Below, one piece after another: positions 46,901-52,970 of a stretch of DNA of 64,000 nucleotides. This DNA is from an uncultured Bacteroidales bacterium (GTDB taxonomy: Bacteria > Bacteroidota > Bacteroidia > Bacteroidales > UBA932). How positions within the stretch are numbered: position 1 is the first letter of the stretch; each line of letters starts with the position of its first letter. The position numbers and the translations under genes were made by a program. The stretch is from positions 1 through 64,000 of the forward strand of contig CALVDO010000001.1 in the NCBI GenBank assembly GCA_944326355.1, written 5' to 3'. The notes under the pieces were generated by a model. That model was given only the letters and a program-made list of their open reading frames with translations, had not been told where the DNA came from and ran no database searches.

Positions 46901-47183
46901 TATACCAAGTGCATTCTCCAAAGGTACGCATAATGATCACCATGCTGAACAAGATGCAAATATCAGATCACTCAAATATTATTATGAAAATGGGTTATAT
47001 GATACTTTGTGGGATAAAGTTTCAACAGACAATGAAATAAATGGCTTCAACCACTCAAACGGCTATCTTGACAATGCAAATCAAGTAGCATTACTGAATA
47101 CCATAAAACTGAACTGGTATGATTTTTTTGATCCTTTTATAATTAGCAGTATCGTCAATACGACTATTTTAAATAAAAAATAA
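40905..47183 (+). CDS. Secreted SpvB/RHS-repeat protein with C-terminal HEYGH metallopeptidase tip
   Basis: A 2092-residue polymorphic-toxin-like protein. A Sec signal peptide (ending near QTYGQ) is followed by an SpvB-like domain (from about residue 115, VGKIPIQEGTTPSGARTYSI), FG-GAP-type repeats (DMNGDGYPDII near 684, DINRDGLADLI near 731), many YD repeats, and the RHS core end (RLYDPVIGRFLSPDPY near 1810) with NPLILLDETGE marking the tip border. From about 1850 the DNA becomes clearly more AT-rich. The tip has HEYGH (1979-1983) and a downstream THNDHHAEQDAN (His2009, Glu2015) that could supply the third zinc ligand, so a zinc metallopeptidase is likely. RHS shells encapsulate and release such tips. 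The next gene is a lipoprotein, the probable immunity protein. No PAAR domain or Por-type sorting domain is visible. Confidence 0.88.
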   Translation: MNRLRIFSTALTLTCCLLVSSLQTYGQERGIDKVTVTEDGDSIVLYERDFYDFGTPNPGSPDMHEVIPADSPFATEQEIDALRLEAFNRDLKRLRTAVPRMMKMSVPEDIDETHAVGKIPIQEGTTPSGARTYSIPITVAPSIDLAPQIALYYNSQSGQGLFGFGWNISGLSAITIANMTEYYNGSPRPANYKDTDAVYSLDGIQLVSNATPSLRYEFQLETARGHVAVKKHVSNGKITHFTALYPDGTKATFGQDGYTGPLRYTYPVTEIEDMHGNRIVFKYLLYETDGNNYYISSIEYGFDDSGTPAGKIQFSYSPDTFYYPKYFAGIERQFKRVLNSISSYNGTEEICRYTLHHNTINDDLMLTGIACKSDGKQLNPIRFSYGEESSRTPTGNGSADLIRKDQLFLSSYFNTNGDTDIMYRSGKFIEGPVGDGMIALPLFSTYHIIGHKQNWALGKKYDLYGSRYSPNQKILIAPTLSYSTNVQSITAGEGFQYIDAVDTDADGLDEIVKVNFAGINGNNTILNITVYEFDSSRIITLKSTFNVEVQGVVNNGNIAYSPAERIYAFGDYRGDGKALLLTTLYDSDWNENARTSYSALIDINSQVKLSEEHIIGLSRKVNDRCMLSVDIDNDCRTELCCATSSGIDIYNISGHRFTRTRTVSGLTSAIFPPSDDSNRDIFIADMNGDGYPDIIQRSGSSYVAYRYTGNQFVSLNMQLQAPAEEDELMFYDINRDGLADLIHRSGSSLYFFLNKRGRLSLTDKITSSVSMSGKAGFLPCNSMNYNQLTNFVAIDGAYVYTYDFSQNKTRDRLLTTVIDSHGKTTVNDYEDMSSVYVYEVDREREYEAGFTRKSMPIYLLHNTRTYTSSDLKAGNMVTYLFYRYYDAVISLQGLGFCGFGKVTTTDYMTITNKEIVQSITYDPTTFGIIIRTEQALRQEQDSPFSQTTNEYSRLSYTYKKLNPRLISSTENNFLTGVTTHTSYEYSDYDLPSSITVNKTSKLMKSPGIQEATQYTYSNHVSGSLYLLGQVASCTKTRTRPGATQWAERQTYEYDPETKLPVKEIQYAGSTAGIKIQETVWTYDEAGHVTSLKTAKHNSRNFIGDSYTYDDNSRYLLSHTDALGRTVTYADYNKFGKPGRVTDHKGRVTEISYDEWGNEASRTYPDGTVEKTILDWGGLGAFTVTRQITGKPTEIVHYDAADRKLRTGSIRFDGSWLYTDYVYDEKGRLEKVSMPFKGESATLWNTYEYDEFNRNVKLTEASGNVTTWSYDELQETETHNGITKTRTINPDGTTASIKDDGGEVIYVYRSDGQPTRIGRKTKLSTGIRDSLIQAHKNGIGVGIDPPIIIDTSDMNPSDIKEYAPEIIELGYDHIGRRCSIKDPSAGLQTDTEQWTAEGTSSITHNNPNGTIITRRDQFERIVKIERVGEYTTSYTYNDDGLLISESSTNGTSKTFAYDAFDRLTAETETVPDGKWLRKDYTYTEGSRISAIRYTAQSGEITTEVYTYNNGHVTSVSTVDGYTVWAVTEENSLGLTSKAMTGSVERSYSYSGSGQITGRSLGDVQRFAYSFSTMTGNLLSRTDRTRNLVEAFGYDSLNRLTDNNGKSISYSDNGNIMTVASVGEFSYSDSNRPYQITGADLTDGAVVLDREQSVSYTCFARPSRLNEGGRSAAFTYNGSNERVKMYVADGAAPVLSRYYIGGQYEIDLTAGKTVERLYLNGNAYSAPMVLVKDGTAGWVPYNIGRDYLGSITHIATADGILIAEYSYDAWGRLRDPETHEIYLPGQEPALFLGRGFTGHEHLPWFGLINMNARLYDPVIGRFLSPDPYIQMPDFTQNFNRYSYCLNNPLILLDETGEFFVIDSFLVGLFTGGWKRAVQMAKNDIKIWQGLFMSDPNKSLGDRIWEVTSRFLWQPIQTIAGFLTAHAFNTFRISGGVESVGHVYGATVVSTANDGWGAVTQGNFIVGDSSLKADPSNALFQHEYGHYIQSQQFGYLYYCKFGIPSAFSKGTHNDHHAEQDANIRSLKYYYENGLYDTLWDKVSTDNEINGFNHSNGYLDNANQVALLNTIKLNWYDFFDPFIISSIVNTTILNKK

Positions 47184-47187
47184 CTAC

Positions 47188-47745
47188 ATGAAAAGACTCG
47201 GATTACTGACAGCGTTGTTCCTGTCTTCATGCGGGCTATTTGATCCACCTCCACCTGCGGACTTGTGGATTTACAATGATTCTGATACTGAAATCGGATA
47301 TTTTTTCCCTTCTGACGGATATAATGATTATCCGGTAGAAGAGTATCCTTACAAAATGTACCCTGACACGACAATGGCCTATGCCTGGTGGTTTTTAGAG
47401 GGACCAGTACCACCTGGCGGCTGCCACGAATTTGAAAACGGTCTGGTAAACGACATCTACCTATTCAGAGAGTCTGACACTTTGTCTCTATACATCTTTG
47501 ACTCATATTATCTGAACAGCGAAGTTTGGGTTCCGGGCGAGGATGGAGGACATTTTGAAAATCCGGCATGGGATGATGCAATCTTAAACTACAAGATCAT
47601 GGCACGTTATGACCTATCACATGAGGACATGAATCACCTGCGTGATGATGACGGCCTAGTTCGCGTTCATTATCCGCCCACTCCAGAAATGAAGGATATC
47701 AAGATGTATCCGGGATATGAGCAGCTGACAGGAAACAAGAAATGA
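47188..47745 (+). CDS. Lipoprotein, probable immunity protein of the RHS tip
   Basis: A 185-residue lipoprotein with signal MKRLGLLTALFLSSC and Cys15 as the lipidation site. The body opens with a beta-rich part (WIYNDSDTEIGYFFPSDGY) and ends in a tail (MARYDLSHEDMNHLR ... YPPTPEMKDIKMYPGY) shared with the two lipoproteins upstream. It starts 4 bp after the RHS stop codon, where an immunity gene is expected, and shares the low GC of the tip. A periplasmic or outer-membrane immunity protein would fit an exported protease toxin. No direct evidence of inhibition exists. Confidence 0.65.
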   Translation: MKRLGLLTALFLSSCGLFDPPPPADLWIYNDSDTEIGYFFPSDGYNDYPVEEYPYKMYPDTTMAYAWWFLEGPVPPGGCHEFENGLVNDIYLFRESDTLSLYIFDSYYLNSEVWVPGEDGGHFENPAWDDAILNYKIMARYDLSHEDMNHLRDDDGLVRVHYPPTPEMKDIKMYPGYEQLTGNKK

Positions 47746-47751
47746 TGCCAA

Positions 47752-48486
47752 ATGAATGTTGTCTTTAAACTCATCCTTGCGGCGGCCATATTTGCCGCCA
47801 CAGGACTTGCCTCCAGTGCCCAGGTCGGCATTCAGGCAAGAGTAACCGTCCCATATCAAGAGATGACACGCCACAATCCTTTCAACCGATATGGGAGATA
47901 TGGCATGGGAGTTAATTTGGGACTTGATTATGAGATACGAATCGTAAAAGGATTCCGAGTTACGCCGGGGTTGCATTATAACTTAGCCCATACCGAAGCT
48001 ATCGTAGTGAAGGAAGGCTACACCATAGATGAATGGCAGACAGACCACCTGATCAACATACCGATTCATTTAAAGTATGTTTTTAACATAAAACCTGACA
48101 AGTTTGCTTTATATCTGTATGCAGGTCCTGCCCTTTCATTGGGAACCGTATCGCAAACTCGTGTAAATGTGTCTAACAGTTTTGACATATACTTTGATAA
48201 CTACACAGGCATCATTAAAGATATGGATTTTAGAAATCCAGACACAGATGCAGACAAAGAGCTGGACATCATGGATAAGATTCAACCAAAGATGGACTCT
48301 CTGGGTCTTACACAGAGACGATTCGACCTGCAGATTGACTGCGGTGCCGGATTCCGATTCAATGGTCATTGGGAGCTTTTATTTGGCTATACCTTCGGAG
48401 TCATCGACAGATTCAACAGGGACTACGGAGACAACCACGACATGAAGGCGGCGCAGGGTTACATAGGATTCGGATACAGGTTCTGA
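47752..48486 (+). CDS. Outer membrane beta-barrel protein, paralogue 3
   Basis: A 244-residue member of the local barrel family. The signal peptide (FAATGLASSAQ) and the strand pattern match its paralogues, including LKYVFNIKPDKFALYLYAGPALSL and the final GYIGFGYRF. It is the most diverged copy and more AT-rich, like the lipoprotein 6 bp upstream. It completes the module toxin tip, lipoprotein, barrel. Confidence 0.75.
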   Translation: MNVVFKLILAAAIFAATGLASSAQVGIQARVTVPYQEMTRHNPFNRYGRYGMGVNLGLDYEIRIVKGFRVTPGLHYNLAHTEAIVVKEGYTIDEWQTDHLINIPIHLKYVFNIKPDKFALYLYAGPALSLGTVSQTRVNVSNSFDIYFDNYTGIIKDMDFRNPDTDADKELDIMDKIQPKMDSLGLTQRRFDLQIDCGAGFRFNGHWELLFGYTFGVIDRFNRDYGDNHDMKAAQGYIGFGYRF

Positions 48487-48574
48487 GACAGACAATTGTC
48501 AATTTGCAATTACCTCGAATAGATACTGGACACCACCACAATCATATACTGTACAATCAAGATAACGCACAATC

Positions 48575-48994
48575 ATGAAAAACAAAACAAATCTAGTGAC
48601 GACTGTTATACTAGTGGCGATTTTTCTCATCGGGGCTTTAGTCTACGGAATTCACAATCGTCATATAAACGAAATCATCGACAATGAGGGTGTATACGGA
48701 ATCGGAACCGTCATAAACGCAGGTATCGTCGGTGGGAAACATAGTTATACCTTAATACAGTTTGAATTTTATCACGAAGGACGCAGGTATGTCGGCATAA
48801 GCCAGGACAATGAGCTTTTCGGCTTAGCCGTTGAAATGAGGCAATATGTTGTACGATATGTCCCTGACAAACTCACCGATAAGACAACGACTAATTATGC
48901 AAGAATCTATTTAGATGTCCCGATTCCTCAGGATTACATAATTGATCAGATTATCAAGTCCCTTGCTAAACGAGACAGCACAATTGTAGAGTAA
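48575..48994 (+). CDS. Small single-span membrane protein of unknown function
   Basis: A 139-residue protein with one N-terminal membrane helix (LVTTVILVAIFLIGALVYGI) and a soluble domain of predicted beta strands (GIGTVINAGIVGGKHSYTLIQFEFYHEG ... shortened here). It is not recognised with confidence; the strand pattern loosely resembles DUF3592-type domains. It stands 2 bp before a barrel gene, in the place a lipoprotein holds in the other modules. An immunity-like or accessory role is possible but unproven. Confidence 0.55.
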   Translation: MKNKTNLVTTVILVAIFLIGALVYGIHNRHINEIIDNEGVYGIGTVINAGIVGGKHSYTLIQFEFYHEGRRYVGISQDNELFGLAVEMRQYVVRYVPDKLTDKTTTNYARIYLDVPIPQDYIIDQIIKSLAKRDSTIVE

Positions 48995-48996
48995 CT

Positions 48997-49740
48997 ATGA
49001 AATTTCACATCAAATTTATCCTTGCGGCGGCTCTGCTTGCCGCCGCAGGACTTGCCGCAAACGCACAGATAAGCGTTCAGGCGGGAGCATCATTGCCATA
49101 TCAGAAGATGACCCAACATGACCCTTCCGACCGCTATGCCAGAGGAGGAATCGGGGCTTATGCGGGAGTCGACTATGACATACATATCGTCAAGGGATTC
49201 CACATCACCCCGGGGCTTTACTACAGCTTCACTCAAGTCAGCCACAGCGAAGCCGAGAGCGGCATAGAGACGAAAGAGACTCAGACGGACCACCTGATCA
49301 GTATCCCGGTTCACCTGAAGTACGCCTTCAACATAAAGCCGGACAAGTTCGGCCTGTATCTGTACGCAGGCCCTGTCTTTTCATTAAGCGCCGCATCACG
49401 GCTGAAAGGCCGGATAAACGGCTTCGGAGAAAACATCGATGTCTATGTCGACAACCATACCGGAGCTATCAAAAACCTGGAGATCGCAAGCCTTCAGCTG
49501 AGCGACGAAGAAAAGCAGACCATCATAGACGAGGTGCAGCCGACATTGGACAGACAGGGAATCACGCAGAGGCATCTCGACCTGCAGGTAGACTGCGGCA
49601 TCGGATTCATGTTCCGGAAGCATTGGGAGCTCAGATTGGGCTATTCTTTCGGAGTCTTCGACAGGTTCAACAGGGACTACGGCGACAATCACGACCTGAA
49701 GACGGTGCAGGGCTACATAGGATTCGGATATCGGTTCTGA
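48997..49740 (+). CDS. Outer membrane beta-barrel protein, paralogue 4
   Basis: A 247-residue intact barrel with signal peptide ending LAANAQ, the central YLYAGPVFSLSAASRL strand turn and the C-terminal GYIGFGYRF. It is the close intact relative of the pseudogene at 38409 (almost the same over 172 codons). Two bases separate it from the small membrane protein gene upstream. Function unknown. Confidence 0.75.
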   Translation: MKFHIKFILAAALLAAAGLAANAQISVQAGASLPYQKMTQHDPSDRYARGGIGAYAGVDYDIHIVKGFHITPGLYYSFTQVSHSEAESGIETKETQTDHLISIPVHLKYAFNIKPDKFGLYLYAGPVFSLSAASRLKGRINGFGENIDVYVDNHTGAIKNLEIASLQLSDEEKQTIIDEVQPTLDRQGITQRHLDLQVDCGIGFMFRKHWELRLGYSFGVFDRFNRDYGDNHDLKTVQGYIGFGYRF

Positions 49741-49781
49741 AGATGAATCACTCATTAACTTTAGTCAGATAACAACAATTA

Positions 49782-50522
49782 ATGAAACTTTATGCCAGAT
49801 TTATCCTTGCGGCGGTCATTCTTGCCGCCGCAGGGCTTGCCGCCAATGCGCAGATAAGCATTCAGGCGGGAGCATCAGTGTCACATCAGAAGATGACACA
49901 ACACGACCCATACGATCGGGACGACAGAGGAGGAATCGGAGCTTATGCAGGTGTTGACTATGACATACATATAATAAAGGGATTTCACATCACGCCTGGT
50001 CTTTACTACAACTTCACCCATGCCAGACACTACCAACTGGGTCGCTACAATTTGGATGAAAGACAGGCGGACCACCAGATCAACATACCAGTTTATTTGA
50101 AATACAGCTTCAACTTAAAGCCAAACAAATTGGATCTGTATCTGTATGCCGGGCCAGTTCTTTCAGTAGGCATGGCATCAGAACTTGCGGCTCACATAGA
50201 TGTATCAGGTTTTACATATAACCTATACATTGACAACTATTCCGGTGCCATAAGGAAACTGACACTCACAAATTATAACATAAACGAAGAGAGAGAACAG
50301 GCTCTCATAGATGATTTTCAGCCGGAATTAGACAACCGGGGAATCACGCAGAGATACATCGACCTGCAGATTGACGGCGGCATCGGATTCAGATTCAAAG
50401 ACCACTGGGAACTCAGGTTCGGCTACACTTTCGGAGTCTTCGACAGATTCAACAGGGCCTACGGAGACACCCACGACCTGAAGATGACCCAATACTATGT
50501 CGGATTCGGATACAGGTTCTGA
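49782..50522 (+). CDS. Outer membrane beta-barrel protein, paralogue 5
   Basis: A 246-residue barrel of the same family, with C-terminal YYVGFGYRF. Its 3' third is nearly identical to that of the copy at 39577 (from ITQRY... onward), while its centre differs, which suggests gene conversion or mosaic exchange among the copies. It is the last accessory gene before the secretion operon, which starts 40 bp later on the same strand. Confidence 0.75.
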   Translation: MKLYARFILAAVILAAAGLAANAQISIQAGASVSHQKMTQHDPYDRDDRGGIGAYAGVDYDIHIIKGFHITPGLYYNFTHARHYQLGRYNLDERQADHQINIPVYLKYSFNLKPNKLDLYLYAGPVLSVGMASELAAHIDVSGFTYNLYIDNYSGAIRKLTLTNYNINEEREQALIDDFQPELDNRGITQRYIDLQIDGGIGFRFKDHWELRFGYTFGVFDRFNRAYGDTHDLKMTQYYVGFGYRF

Positions 50523-50562
50523 GACAATAGGACATTCTTCATATATCATTACGACTGATCAC

Positions 50563-51009
50563 ATGAAACACACATCGGGCAATTATACCGGAAGAAAAGA
50601 CATCGCCGGACACGGAAGGAAACTTGAAGCCTTCTCTCTGCCGGAACTGCTGGTAGTTCTGGTCATAATCGGAATACTCGTGCTGATAGCGCTTCCCAAT
50701 ATGATGCCGCTGATCTCAAGGGCAAAGAGCACAGAGGCGCAACAGCAGCTGGCTTTTCTCCATTCATTGGAGAAGAGCTACTTCTATACCTACTCCAGAT
50801 ATTCTGATGACTTGGAGGACATAGGCTTTGAACAGCAGACTCTTGTCACGGACGGAGGCTCGGCCAACTATCGGATAGAGATTGTCGAGGCCGGAGAAAA
50901 AGGATTCAGGGCTCAGGCTATATCAGTTGTAGATTTTGACAAGGACGGCAACTTCAGCACTTGGGAGATAGACCAGGACAAGAGCCTCAAGGAAATCATA
51001 AAGGACTGA
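50563..51009 (+). CDS. Major pseudopilin (GspG/PilE-like)
   Basis: A 148-residue type IV filament subunit. A long 23-residue leader precedes the class III cleavage site A23|F24, followed by SLPELLVVLVIIGILVLIALPN with Glu at +5. The C-terminal STWEIDQDKSL resembles the calcium-loop end of GspG-like pseudopilins. The ATG at 50563 gives a basic leader and lies after the barrel gene; an upstream ATG at 50497 would overlap that gene. The protein would be cut by the peptidase encoded next and form the periplasmic filament. First gene of the operon, and probably the major subunit as it is the only globular GspG-like one. Confidence 0.88.
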   Translation: MKHTSGNYTGRKDIAGHGRKLEAFSLPELLVVLVIIGILVLIALPNMMPLISRAKSTEAQQQLAFLHSLEKSYFYTYSRYSDDLEDIGFEQQTLVTDGGSANYRIEIVEAGEKGFRAQAISVVDFDKDGNFSTWEIDQDKSLKEIIKD

Positions 51010-51012
51010 GCG

Positions 51013-51516
51013 ATGTGGGGGCTGCTTGCGATACCATTCCTCGCGGTGATGGTCGTGTCCGACTTCAGGCACAGGACGGTGGAAATATGGACACTGGCCG
51101 TGACATGCCTCATCATAGCCTATATATCAATAATTGAATCAGGAATCCGTGCCGCCATGACTAACATGCTCTTCAACATACCTGCATGTATTCTCATCGG
51201 ACTATGCGTCTTAGGGTATCTTAAGGCAAGAGGAATAAGATGTCGCGACGCCATCGGAAGCGGCGACATATTTTTCATTCTTGCCCTGACACCCCTGTTC
51301 TCAATACAGGAGTTTCTTCTGTTCATGACGGCATCCTCGCTGTTCACTCTTGCGGCATGGGCCGCATACATCTCAATCTCCTGCCGCCGTAAACAAGAGG
51401 CAGTCAATGGTTCCATACCGCTCATATCAGGCCTCGGAATCTGTCTGTCGATACACCTGACGGCTCATGCGCTTGACCTGTATCGTTTCATCAGTCTTGA
51501 CTTCATCATCGTATGA
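51013..51516 (+). CDS. Minimal type IV prepilin peptidase (A24 family)
   Basis: A 167-residue inner-membrane aspartic protease that removes the leader from pseudopilins. Both catalytic Asp are visible: D17 in VVSDFRHRTV and D85 in the GxGD motif IGSGD. Five to six hydrophobic segments are seen. The N-terminal cytosolic domain with zinc Cys and N-methyltransferase activity, present in GspO/PilD, is absent, as in the shorter TadV/FlaK-like forms. The last four bases overlap the ATPase start (ATGA), 3 bp after the pseudopilin. Confidence 0.88.
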   Translation: MWGLLAIPFLAVMVVSDFRHRTVEIWTLAVTCLIIAYISIIESGIRAAMTNMLFNIPACILIGLCVLGYLKARGIRCRDAIGSGDIFFILALTPLFSIQEFLLFMTASSLFTLAAWAAYISISCRRKQEAVNGSIPLISGLGICLSIHLTAHALDLYRFISLDFIIV

Positions 51517-52940
51517 CAGAACGACCGGATATTCATACCGAGGCGCTGCAGCTGTTCTCAGCAGACGAAGCCTCCTACTACAGGCTGCTCCCGTACAACA
51601 GAGACGGGAGCGGCAGGGTATCATGTTTTGGAGAAGAAGAACGGGACTATTCTGCGACCATATCGGAGATTAAGGCGATATACGGCTTCGAAGTTGATGT
51701 GCTCCCCGTCTCCCGGACTGAACTGTCAAGATTGCTGAGCACCTGCTACCGCCACGATCCGGGACAAGGCGCAGCGCATGTCATGCAAGATGACGAGGAC
51801 AGCGTCGTGTCGCTCCTTTCAGAAGCATACTCAATGAAAGCCAGCGACATACACATCGAACCAGCGGAAGACAGATGCAGAGTAAGATTCCGCATTGACG
51901 GCAGACTGATGGAACGCCATGTCATAGAAAGGAGCGCATATCCAGCTGTAGTGAACAGAATAAAGATAATGTCAGGACTCGACATATCGGAAAAACGGCT
52001 GCCACAGGACGGAAGAATCTTATATTCACGCAACGGCGTCAGATTCGACATCAGGACATCTGTCATGCCGACAATTCACGGAGAAAAAATCGTGCTGCGG
52101 CTTCTGATCTCAGACCGCGGACGACTTTCTCTGGAAAATCTCGGACTTGACGAGAGACAATACCGGGACTATGTGGAAGTGGTGTCAAGGCCGCATGGAA
52201 TGATACTGATAAGCGGCCCGACCGGCTCGGGCAAGAGCACGACACTCTACGCCACACTGGAAAGGCTCAACAGGCCTGACAACAACATACTGACGATAGA
52301 GGACCCCGTGGAATATACAATTGAGGGCATCAGCCAGATGCAGCTCAAGGAGGAGATTGGCCTCACCTTCCCGGTAGCTCTGCGTACCTTTCTCAGGCAA
52401 GACCCGGACATAATCATGCTCGGAGAAATCCGTGACAGCGAGACGGCGGAAATGGCGGTACGGAGTTCGCTTACCGGCCATCTTCTGCTGTCGACCCTGC
52501 ACACGAACAGCGCCTGGGGCTGCATTACCCGCCTTTCAGACATGGGAATACATCCATATCTTCTGTCGGAGACACTGGCAGCGTGCATCGCTCAACGTCT
52601 CGTCAGACTTTTATGTCCGCACTGCAAAAGGCCTGTTGAGCCGCCCGATGGATTTCTGCAGAAATTCGGCATATCCGGAAAGGCAACCGCATTCGAGGCA
52701 GCAGGGTGCAGAAACTGCTACTTCACCGGCTATTCCGGAAGAGTGGCCATATACGAGGTCATAGCCATAGACCGGGGGCTGAGGGAAGCGATAAGAAACG
52801 GCAGCACAGACGAAGGCAGACTGCTGAAAGAAAGAGGAATCAAGACTCTCATGGACTCTGCTCTGTCCCTGTATCTCTCAGGCAAAACATCTCTTGAAGA
52901 AATCTATCCTATAATATCATCCATTACAGTCCTGAACTGA
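51513..52940 (+). CDS. Assembly ATPase (GspE/PilB-like)
   Basis: A 475-residue hexameric ATPase at the cytosolic face that drives pseudopilus assembly. The N1E-like N-terminal part (about 1-100) is short; the N2E and C-terminal ATPase domain follow. Walker A GPTGSGKST lies at 235-243, the Asp box is in the segment IMLGEIRDSETAE, and the His box is TLHTNSA. The tetra-cysteine zinc site characteristic of GspE/PilB is present (C368, C371, C399, C402: CPHC and CRNC). Compared with PilT retraction ATPases it clearly belongs to the assembly class. Confidence 0.95.
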   Translation: MTERPDIHTEALQLFSADEASYYRLLPYNRDGSGRVSCFGEEERDYSATISEIKAIYGFEVDVLPVSRTELSRLLSTCYRHDPGQGAAHVMQDDEDSVVSLLSEAYSMKASDIHIEPAEDRCRVRFRIDGRLMERHVIERSAYPAVVNRIKIMSGLDISEKRLPQDGRILYSRNGVRFDIRTSVMPTIHGEKIVLRLLISDRGRLSLENLGLDERQYRDYVEVVSRPHGMILISGPTGSGKSTTLYATLERLNRPDNNILTIEDPVEYTIEGISQMQLKEEIGLTFPVALRTFLRQDPDIIMLGEIRDSETAEMAVRSSLTGHLLLSTLHTNSAWGCITRLSDMGIHPYLLSETLAACIAQRLVRLLCPHCKRPVEPPDGFLQKFGISGKATAFEAAGCRNCYFTGYSGRVAIYEVIAIDRGLREAIRNGSTDEGRLLKERGIKTLMDSALSLYLSGKTSLEEIYPIISSITVLN

Positions 52941-52970
52941 AAGCTCGCGACGGACACACATGAAGATGCC

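Noticed and set aside
40905..47183. Type VI secretion RHS effector
   Set aside because: No PAAR domain at the N-terminus; a Sec signal and an SpvB-type start are present instead, and no T6SS genes are in the window.
37500..50560. Prophage or integrative element
   Set aside because: No integrase, transposase, phage structural or mobilisation gene is seen in the accessory stretch.
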